Shown: one piece after another, positions 1-8,349 of the stretch
How the letters are laid out: every line of letters begins with the position of its first letter
Numbering within the stretch: the first letter of the stretch is position 1
NCBI GenBank assembly: GCA_034698045.1
Contig: JAQGAU010001112.1
Coordinates: 1-21,345, forward strand
DNA: 21,345 bases
Reading direction: 5' to 3'
From: Paramacrobiotus richtersi
Lineage: Eukaryota; Tardigrada; Eutardigrada; Parachela; Macrobiotidae
The notes under the pieces: generated by a model
Seen by the model: the letters and a program-made list of their open reading frames with translations, nothing else
Database searches by the model: none
Told to the model about the DNA's origin: nothing
Position numbers and translations under genes: made by a program

Positions 1-1151
1 CAAGTTTTATTGATTCAGACCACGCGCACAAAAAATTCAAACCCATACATACTGAAACTACAGGTCACTCGCCTTAAGATGCTGCTGGCAACGACAAGTG
101 TGCCAATTTGTTTCGTTCATTTCGTTAAGGAAAGACCGAGAAAACAATTCTTTTATATTCTGCCAGCTGTTGCTGCAAAACTCCATTACACGTAACACAT
201 CGGTTCTGCCGTTATCAGTTTTCTTTAAGCGGTGCAAAGCGCTACCTTATGACACCGAGCTCATGCCAAGATTGGTCAAGCAGTTAACTACAAGAAAATT
301 TAATTTGACAGTTTTTCGAAGTAACAATTACCTTCGTATAGCTCATTAATTACACATCGTATTGATTGTCAACCGGCAGCCCTGCTTAACGACATACCGG
401 CGTCGAATTTTCTAAGAAAACAACCGGAAATGACAAAGTGTTCCCTGCCGCAACAACGAAAGCAGTTGCATAGATGCCCGGCTTACAGCGAGCTCATTCC
501 ATACTGCGTTTTCATTGTTGTATAACAACCTGCTTTGTTTCTAAAGCGCGCCTGATTATTGCGGGTGTTGGCACCGGTATAATGCCTTAGGGAAGAACAT
601 CCGTGAAAAGATGCATTTATCGAGCATGTGGCAGTTCATCGTCTTTGTACTTGTCGTTGTGTGTGCTTCGTGAATCGTGTATCGTGTAGTATCACCTTTC
701 CTAAATCAGTAACCCACCACCTTGCAATTGTAAACGTCCTGGCGTGCCTAACGGCAATCCAGTTTGAGTGTGCAAGATCACATGTTGTAGTATGTATTTA
801 TGTATGGTCGGTCGAACCTAGCAAACATGTTTCGGTGCTTCAGGTGGGATCGTAATGTATGGAGCAATAATCAAAGTAATCACCAGACAATGAAAACAGA
901 AGTTCCTAGTCAACAATGACATTGAAACACCAGACTCAACGACCATCTAAAACAAATTGATCGTTAACGTCAGTAGCACCGCGAATAGACATACTTGTAC
1001 TGTAAATCTCGGAGGGCTTTCGCAGATGTCTTGCGGACTGCGCGTGACAGTCTGCAGCGGTTGCTCAGGCGATAGATTATCTGAAGAGACTTAGCGTTGC
1101 ACCGCCCTTGACGGTTGGTGAAGTTTTCGACCGGATGTTGGAGCCCTACAG
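1..1151. other. No recognisable gene
   Basis: About 1.1 kb without a coding signal I can defend. Open frames here are short, have no recognisable motif and are not bounded by convincing splice sites. If the plus-strand exon at 1152 belongs to a spliced gene, its upstream exon or exons and promoter should lie here, but I could not pick them out. Confidence 0.6.
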
Positions 1152-1435
1152 TGCTATCCGACCTTGTGACAATAGTAATAGCTTGTGTTATAATTGTATT
1201 TATTGGCCAAAGCCGCAGCTATAGAGAGACCGAGCGCATGGACACTACTAAAACATTCAAAGTTAAACAGCCAGAATCGTTATCAGACACAACAGAACGT
1301 GCGGGTAGTGTGCCCAAAGTAGATGCGGCATTTCCCATATCAACAGCTGAACTAATGCGAAGCCTAATGTTTGTTTTATTCGACAGAACCCAGTTGAAAA
1401 GTATTACCATAGAGAAAGCAGTTCACAAGCAATAA
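1152..1435 (+). CDS. Terminal exon, putative small single-pass membrane protein (copy 1)
   Basis: A plus-strand coding block begins just after a splice-acceptor-like CCTACAG and runs to a TAA at 1433-1435. It encodes one hydrophobic segment (core IACVIIVFIG) followed by a basic and polar tail containing TTKTFKVKQP. No ATG precedes the hydrophobic part in frame, so it is read as a 3' exon, entered with one base carried over from an upstream exon I could not find. A paralogous block at 12875-13092 keeps the frame and about three quarters of the residues over roughly 66 positions, with a three-base indel inside the helix and similarity that starts at the same acceptor. An AATAAA follows at 1514. 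The two copies end differently: this one continues about 28 residues beyond the conserved part. No family is recognised. An internal ATG at 1240 could make a shorter product. Confidence 0.45.
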
Positions 1436-1513
1436 TAATGGTAGCAATATCAGAAACTGGCATCGCGGCATTTTACACCTGTGCTCAATATGTGCACACG
1501 TTAAGGAAAATCT

Positions 1514-1519
1514 AATAAA
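1514..1519 (+). promoter_or_regulatory. Candidate polyadenylation signal AATAAA
   Basis: This AATAAA lies 79 bases after the TAA of the plus-strand terminal exon (copy 1). It is conserved, with flanking sequence, at the matching position of copy 2, which supports a real plus-strand transcript end here. It falls close to the 3' end of the convergent receptor fragment. Confidence 0.5.
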
Positions 1520-1622
1520 ATATAAATCCAATGACTAATAATAAGTCTACGGTGTTAGAAATAGAGCAATTCCGCCTTCAACAGTTTTCCGGAAATAAAG
1601 GCTAGATGTGATGACTTTCAGC

Positions 1623-2104
1623 TCAGTGAATCGAATGATTGACAGCCCGGGTAATGCCTTCCATAAGTTCCCGTAAATGTTTAATCTCTGTTTTTATCTC
1701 CATTGTTGCGTAAAACCTGTCCGAAATTTCCGCAAAAACCAGTATTTCGGAAGCCAGTAGGGCGAAACACTGCAAAATGATGAATTACGTACTGTACTCA
1801 AACAGCAAATACTATGGCATAACAACAGATACAGGCTATAGTCAATGGCCGAATGTAACACGTACTGTCACAATATAATGCCTGTTTATGTAGTAGAAGT
1901 TTCCACCGGTGAAAACGGTTAAAGAATGCCTCGTTTCCTCCAGAAATATATGCAGATCTCTGAGCTTTTCCTAGGTCAAGCAACCAATATTCAGCATGGT
2001 TGTACGTAGGAAACGAGGTATATCTGTGCGTAACATTTTCGTACCTGGCGCGACCACCCCGATGCCGTCGTTAACGCATGTACGAGGTTGTGGGTTTTTT
2101 CGCC
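1623..2104 (-). pseudogene. Truncated gustatory receptor-like gene, last three exons (copy 1)
   Basis: Minus strand. Three exons match the intact receptor at 13348-15144: 2104-2045 (20 codons, starts GEKTHNLV), 1970-1866 (35 codons, contains FTGGNF) and 1811-1623 (TM7 and tail). All are flanked by the same AG and GT sites in phase 0. The first exon differs from the intact gene by four bases by eye, all synonymous, and the second is nearly identical in protein. The TM7 exon carries an extra triplet and a TAA at 1787-1785 that cuts the protein inside TM7. The large exon for TM1 to TM6 is missing: only about 700 bases separate this cassette from the Kelch gene and none of it looks like that exon. 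Best reading: a partial duplicate that kept coding-like sequence until recently and is now dead. Confidence 0.7.
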
Positions 2105-2165
2105 CTAAACATGTCAGGTAAGAAAGAAGATTGTTTAACTCTTTACTGGTGAATACAGAACAGAT

Positions 2166-2844
2166 AAAGGTTCTTGAAATTCTTGAAACTACGGTACGTG
2201 CATATTGCGAGCTTACAGCTGCATTGTTGTTGCTAAGTTGGTTACCCGTGTTTAATTGGGATGGCAGAGTGTAAAGAGATGTAAACAACTGGCAGCACTC
2301 GATATAAATATTGTTTTAGTTGTTTTTACAAGAGTGAAATTTACAATTAGAAAAAACAGCAAACGAAAACCGCATGGCGGGCTCAGTATCGTCTGCCATT
2401 TTTTCAGATATTTTGGGCAGTTTTTAATTAGACGGTTGATGTGCAACATGGCTCACCGTTTTCTAAGGTTTAGGATTAAAAGCCCAATTCCTTGCGGCAC
2501 CCGGTGACTGGAAGTTTGCTGTTTTCTATAAACTTCAGCTTTGAAAAACCTCAACCAAAATCACGTGTCGCCCTATTCCTCGCTGTTCTGCATTTTTGGA
2601 GTATTTTAAGCATTTTTGGAGTATTTTGAGCATTTTTTAAGTTAGCGGTTCAAGAGAAATTTGGCCCCAACTTTTCCAGGATTTAGAATTAAGAGTTAGT
2701 TATCTATAATAAGACGTCGATAGGCATGAAAGAGCGCCTAAATAAAAAAATTAAAATCTTGCAGGATCGCCAAAATTAAGCTAAAAGCATGCTAATTCTC
2801 CTTTCCGAGCTACTAGACTGACGATCTAAAAGGTGCCAGCTAAA
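2166..2844. other. Intergenic stretch, no gene seen
   Basis: AT-rich DNA between the receptor fragment and the 3' end of the kinase-Kelch gene. No coding exon is supported. The only structure is a short 20-bp tandem repeat near 2590-2640, listed separately. Confidence 0.6.
2590..2640. repeat. 20-bp tandem repeat, about 2.5 units
   Basis: Two adjacent 20-bp units starting GCATTTTTGGAG differ at one base. A third, broken unit (GCATTTTTTAA) follows. It is a minisatellite seed in intergenic DNA, with no sign of function. Confidence 0.85.
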
Positions 2845-5800
2845 CTAAATTAAACTCCAGCTTCGCTTAGTTCGCTCAGGCGAGCGATTTTTCAGCTCTG
2901 TAACAGGACATGCTGCCCCTTTAAGTAACAGACAGTGTGTATCACCACAGACAAATTTCTTGTTGGTGGCGCCTGGGCCATCCAGGTATGTGAATCCGGT
3001 TTCGAACCAGGTATTCTGTTCTGGACAGTAAGCCTCCATAGTTTGCGATAAGGCTTTGTCATTTGTATCGTCCATTACACCGCCAAATATGTAGATCCGT
3101 TTGCTATGGACAAATGCGCCATGATCCATTCTCGGGCGCAAAAGACTAGAAATGTTCTCCCAAGACAAACTTTCCATGTCTAAACGCAAGCAGGTAGAGG
3201 ATGACGTTTGGCATCCATCAGCGGTAACGCAGCCACCGAGCACATATACGCATGCTCCCAGCACGACCAGTGCGTAACTGCTTCTCGGCTGCGGCATGGG
3301 AGGAAGAGTTTCCCATCGACTGGTGGCAGTATCGTAGCATTGCATCAGCTGGTCACAACCGTCATTCCCACAGCATACAATTTTGTTCCTAAAGCTGACT
3401 AGTTTTACCTCAGTCATCCTGCAGTGGAAATTTAAGTAAGATCACATCACCATCATCTCATAAAGTAAGATCACCTTTCGGACATTCTGTATTATAAGAT
3501 GTACATCAATGCTGTCCACAACATGAGATGAAAAAGATAATACCATGTGCAAAACGAAACAAACTGCTGCTTACTTCTGCGGTTTCGATAGTGTGACAGT
3601 AGTTCCATGTGCCAGATGCAAAGCATTCCATGGGGACGCAGAGAACTTGTTCCAGTAATAGATCCTGCCATCAAGCGCCACAGCCGCGGTCATGCTCAAA
3701 CACGGCGTATGAAACAGAGAATTGTATGTCTGCGTCAAGAAATTATAAAAAACTGTTTCGATATTTCTCCCCGAAGAGTCAGCTTTTACGTGCAGTAATA
3801 CCTGGTTGTTAACTGCCACAAAGTTTCGTAAAAATCTTTTCTCATGCAACGCTTCACCGCACGGTATATCTCGTAATGTGCTTGAATGAGGTTCAAACAA
3901 CTGAAAATCAATGCTGCAGAACGGACCTTGGGTATCAAAACTATGGATTATCAAAACTACGTCCGGAACTGCACTTATTTCGGTATTCGTTGGGGACAAC
4001 TGCAATCCCAGCGGTTTCCGGCAGATACATGTCTGAGCTTCTTCGGTGTTTTCTGCCAGAATATCGGCGAGTACTCGCCGCAGCTCCTGCAGGATTTCCG
4101 CTGTTGTGGTTCTGGCTCCAGGCTCTTTGCAGAAACAGCTCCGTAAGCATCCTGCGAGATAGTCTGGAACGGAATCAGCAATGTAGGGCACGTAGCCGTC
4201 GATCACTTTTATTGCAATGTGATGTTCCGAGGTATCATTTGTTACTTCGAAGCAATCGTTTGTATCGTTGTTGTGGAGAAAGTATGCTTTACACCTGGCG
4301 GCAGCACTCGCTACGCTAAGAATGATGCATCCTAGGCTCCATACATCGGATTCGCACCCGATTCCCTTTTCGGAATAACGAACTGCATCAAGAAGCATTT
4401 CCGGAGACGCATAGCGAGTAGCATAGCGTAAATCAGACACGTCTCTGGTTCTTGTGGCTTCACCATGAATCCTAGCAACATTATTCAGATCTCCAATTTG
4501 TAAAATGCGATGCACATCATTCCGAGATTTTACGAAAACAGATGCCGGCGATATGTTTCCATGAACGATGTTTCTTTCATGGAGGTAGTTCAGTCCATCC
4601 GCCATTTGGACTGCATAACAAATCGATGCAAGGTCACTGGAAGCGGCATTTTGTTCCTTCATATCAGTTAATAAGCCGTGCAGGTTACCACCTAAAACAG
4701 GTAATTCGTTACAGGTTTTCAACAAAACGAACTGGTACCATTGTCATTATATCAAAGCCTCAATGGCAGAGAAAGGTCTGCATTGATGATTTCGCCAACC
4801 TTCGCAAAAATCCATCAGGAATTCTATGGATGTGCCTCCTTGTACAACCGCAGATGTCACGTTATGAATAGCAACTATATTTATATATTTAAGCTGCAAA
4901 AGCAGTTTCCAGTGCTCCCAGTACGTATTTCGAGCATCTTTACTGTTGACGTCACTGTAATCAGCGTGTAAAAGACGCGTGACCTTTACTGCGACGGGGC
5001 CTTCTCCATCAAAATTTCCGCGTTCGGTGATAACAGCTTTGTATACAGTGCCGAAGACACCACGGCCAACATAGTGGTTGAGCTTGTAAGAATATTGACA
5101 ACTGCTTCCGAATGATACAGTGTGTCCCATAACATGCTGGATCTCTTCCATGTTCGGTAGCTGGGCGACGCAGCCGTGGTTGCAAAAGCAATGCAGAAGC
5201 CCTGAGTCCAGCTGATTGTTTTCAGAAGAACCCACAGATGAAAATGCCTCTCTTAGCCTGCATGTGATTTCACCCGCTGTAATTCTTTGTCTGCTGTCAA
5301 ATGTAAAGGAGGATCGGATGCATTTCCCCACAATTTCCGGAATCGAGTTGTGACAAACGGTTGCCACCCAAGGATGATCTTGTGGGCAAAGTTGAAACTC
5401 ATGTCCCCTCTGCTTAGTTTTTCATTATCTCCATCTTTGAAAAGCTCTATATCGTAGATACCCCGAGAACTACTGAATAATTCCAGAATTATGCATCCTA
5501 AACCCCACACATCCGTTTTCCGTCCAAGATTATAAATTTTTCGTCCAAATTCATCAAGTTTTTCATCAGTTATGCCGAAAGCAAATTTTAGCATCTCGGG
5601 GGACATGTATTGCAGGGTGCCGCGATAGCCTGAAATGTCACCAGCAGCGCTAGTCCCCTTATCCCGCGTCAGGATTACATCGTCTAGATCACAGATTAAC
5701 AAGGTTCTGTGTTCGTTAGTAGTCTGCTTCACCAGTACATTTGATGGTTTAAGATCTCCATGGATAATGTTTTCCTGGTAAAGGTAGTCCACGCCATCTG

Positions 5801-6292
5801 CAACTTGTACTGAAAAACACAGGGATTCCTTTTGACTTAGCGTCTGTCCTTCTTTCGCGATCTTCGCCAATAGCCTAGCTAGGTCACGAACCTGGCCTGC
5901 CAAATCATTGTTTCATGCATATGTGTTAATACAAGAAAATTATTCATTTTCTCATTTTTACCGTCGCAAAAATCCATTACGAACTCAACACTCCACATAC
6001 CATTAATGGCCGCAGTTGCAACAATTTTGTGGTATGCAATTAGATGCCTGTGATCAAGTCCGATGAGTTTCGTCCACCGCCTACGTAGCTTTTCATCGGA
6101 TATTTCTTCGGCTTTTTTGTGAATTAATTTGACTGCCACGTCCATTTCTTGTGCCTGCAGATTTCCAGGCTCGAGAATTCTGGCTTTATAAACTGTGCCA
6201 AACGCTCCTCTGCCGATGTAATGCCGCTTATCGTAAGAATACTCAAATGTCTTACCATACACAAGTACCGCCGGTAAATCTGATGGCTCCAT
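2845..6292 (-). CDS. Tandem kinase / pseudokinase / Kelch fusion protein (frameshifted)
   Basis: Minus strand, four exons: 6292-5962, 5896-4800, 4691-3575 and 3418-2845 (TAG stop). Introns are 65, 108 and 156 nt. The chosen start is the first ATG ahead of the kinase; a TGA lies in frame upstream at 6343-6341. Kinase 1 has a glycine loop (GRGAFGTV, residues 27-34), the ATP lysine in VAVK (55), HGDLKPSN (156-163) in place of HRD, DLD (180-182) in place of DFG, and YMSPEM. It resembles STE/MAP3K-like kinases and keeps the catalytic Asp. Domain 2 has GRGVFGTV and VAVKV, but HGNIS replaces HRD and DLN replaces DFG, so it lacks the catalytic base and is probably a pseudokinase. Each kinase is followed by a CxC stretch. 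The C-terminus has Kelch signatures (YVLGGC, IYIFGGV). A one-base frame break at 5364-5375 separates the domains, so this is a pseudogene, a sequence error or two genes. Otherwise about 1,039 residues. Cellular role unknown. Confidence 0.72.
5364..5375 (-). other. Frameshift inside kinase 1 C-lobe
   Basis: Upstream of this point the kinase frame reads ...FAHKIILGW. Downstream the family-like sequence (VATVCHNSIPEIVGKC) continues in another frame that is one base short. Domain 2 (KVIDGYVPYIADSVPDY) and the third paralogue (QVIDGFMPVVPDC) show that both halves belong together. No GT-AG pair bridges the break without deleting conserved residues. The total coding length of the four exons is one base short of a multiple of three, which agrees. 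Confidence 0.7.
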
Positions 6293-7221
6293 AACAGGCA
6301 ACGAAGACCTTCCAGTTAAATACTGATTCACGTTTCCTTTAAGTCACAATCCAACAGCGCCCTGAAGTTAGAGAAAATACAACGGACGCATGGAGAGAAC
6401 TGTTGGTTCATCATTCCGCTAATCGCGGTTATCACTAAGTCTTGGTGTGCTCACTTGATATGGGCCTTATCGTACGCTCTTTGTTTGTTCCGCGCCTTAT
6501 CCGATTTTCAATATTTCAGAAGCACAACACAAAATTATCGTGTACCAGAGCAAACCAAACTGCGAACCGGATGTTCCGTGCATGAACGGGTCAAATGACC
6601 CGGACTTTTGGTGACATGAAACTCATGCAATACATGGTCGACAAAAATTCTTATAGTAATACTTAGCTTGCACTACCAAATTGTGCGAATCGTCCTTATA
6701 AAACCGTTTACCGCAGCGGAGAAATTCATTCAGAAGACAGGAGACAAAACCTCTATACATTTAAAAAACGATGTTTTGCAACTGCCTGAGTCTTGCGCCG
6801 AGAGAGATAGACCAGTAGGGCTATGCTTATTTCACAGCGATAGAGGCAGGAAACAGGGATGGTCATTTGACCCATGTAGGGTTGTATCGGGCGTGAAATA
6901 CGTTAGGGTCGTCAATAGCGTTAAAAACGGACGGCATTACTGCCCGACACGGAATAGAGGATATTTTCGTGGATGTTGACACTACTGCCGGTCCCAGTCT
7001 ACGCTGGGTGCAACCATGCCGGTGCGCTTAGCAAAAAGATGTTTCTGCGCTTTCGATACAGGCAGAAAGTGTGCAATCGTCAGCAAGAAGATTAGGAAAC
7101 ATTAGTTTTTGACACTGGCTTCTGTTTATTTAGCAAGTACTGTTTTTGATTACGCTTGGGTAAACATGACCCAGTCACGTTCTATAGATAATCTGCACTA
7201 AAGAATTTTTATCCGTTTCAG
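6293..7221. other. Region between divergent kinase genes
   Basis: About 0.9 kb between the minus-strand kinase-Kelch start and the plus-strand kinase exon. It should hold the promoter of the former and, if the latter were intact, an N-lobe exon. I searched the plus strand for a GxGxFGxV loop and a DFC(D/E)G exon end and found neither. No TATA box or other signal is convincing. Confidence 0.5.
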
Positions 7222-7895
7222 CTGGCGATTTAGCCTATGTATTGAGAAGACATCGAAGTACAGGAAGTGTACTGGACACCGCATTGGCGATCCGCTATGC
7301 AGGGGATATCACGTAAGGAGTAGAGTTCTTGCACCAAAACAACCTTGTTCATGGCGATCTAAAACCGGCAAATATCCAAGTGAAAAGAGGCAAAAACGGC
7401 ATATACAGGCTGCTAAATGGTGACTTGGACGATCTCATCCAGCTGAACGCAGCACCACGTGTTCGCAAGCATCTCCACGGCACAATTCGCTACATGTCAC
7501 CGGAAATACTGAGAAAATTCGCTCACATGCTGACAGTCAGCCCAGGCCGAAAGACTGATATCTGGAGTCTGGGTTGCATTCTACTAAATTTAGTTGCTCA
7601 CGTTACTCATCAACACACCATGTGGCTGCATAAACTGGACCAGCTTCTTCCAGCCGACGAAATGAGCGACAGCCTGTTTATGATCCAGGTCATAGATGGG
7701 TTTATGCCTGTTGTTCCTGATTGTGCTTCAGCAGATCTTTCTGCAAGCATTTGGAAATGCTTTCGTATAGCCCAAGAAAACAGAATTTCCGCGGGAATGT
7801 TGTTGAACGATTTACTATGGGGATACAGGTGCTTAATTGGCGCAGGCGATACAGAAACTGAGCGGACACAGCGGGCCCATATGAGCGATGCCTAA
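7222..7895 (+). pseudogene. Third kinase paralogue, C-lobe exon only, in-frame stop
   Basis: The exon opens after a good acceptor (ATCCGTTTCAG), with the same phase and position as the exon that follows DFC(D/E)G in the two neighbouring kinase domains. It reads GDLAYVL, then IRYAGDIT, a TAA at 7314-7316, GVEFLHQNNLVHGDLKPANI, DLDD (in place of DFG), GTIRYMSPEI and KTDIWSLGCI, and ends with TAA at 7893-7895. HGDLKPAN keeps the catalytic Asp, Lys and Asn. The stop falls between the DLAYVL and HGD motifs at a position where both paralogues have a sense codon. No N-lobe exon with a glycine loop is visible upstream, and no Kelch region follows. It is most simply a decayed, inverted duplicate of a kinase unit. 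If the TAA were an assembly error, a C-lobe-only protein would still lack ATP-binding parts. Confidence 0.75.
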
Positions 7896-8349
7896 AGAAT
7901 TAAGAATTAAGCAGCTAACAAGCTAAATCTTCAGGTCGGCTCTGGAGCAAGTGGACCAGAAGTGGCTGCATTACAGGAAAGCGGTTTTTTCATTAGATTA
8001 AATGTCTTTCTAATAGCCGTTGTGCAGTTGTACTTACTGTTGCTTGCACACCTTACTGTATGAATATTCATGTCTTTAAATTAAGTACTATCTGTACATG
8101 TACAGAGTAGGTCAATATTTGATTTTTTTATCTGGACTCCGCATTCGCGACAATCGTCAGTACACCGTGTCGTACACGGTACAGCCACGTTGAACGTGTG
8201 CTTTTAACCATTGCCGCTAATAGTTCAAGCCAGAAATCTTTGTTGCAAACCGTAAGTACAGACTATGTACACTGCTGAGAAATCGAATCACTTCGCCGTG
8301 GTTTACAGATCCAGCGGTACCTCTGTGTACAGGCGGCGGCATCCACAGT
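7896..8349. other. Intergenic stretch between convergent 3' ends
   Basis: About 450 bases between the end of the plus-strand kinase fragment and the stop of the minus-strand peptidase. I see no coding exon and no AATAAA for the peptidase on the minus strand. It holds a perfect 16-bp palindrome (8091-8106) and a 7-bp-arm hairpin (8163-8179), both likely incidental. Confidence 0.55.

Noticed and set aside
1976-2000. Seven-base deletion in receptor copy 1, at first read as a disabling frameshift
   Set aside because: It lies in the intron between exons 2045-2104 and 1866-1970, so it does not affect the reading frame.
3876-4319. 147-codon plus-strand open frame
   Set aside because: It is antisense to the pseudokinase exon, with no motif or start context of its own.
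7313-7323. 11-nt GT...AG segment that could remove the stop codon in the third kinase
   Set aside because: It is far too short for spliceosomal removal, and excising it would shift the frame.
8091-8106. Perfect 16-bp palindrome TCTGTACATGTACAGA
   Set aside because: It is isolated, in intergenic DNA, with no repeat partner or promoter context; one such palindrome in 21 kb is weak evidence of function.
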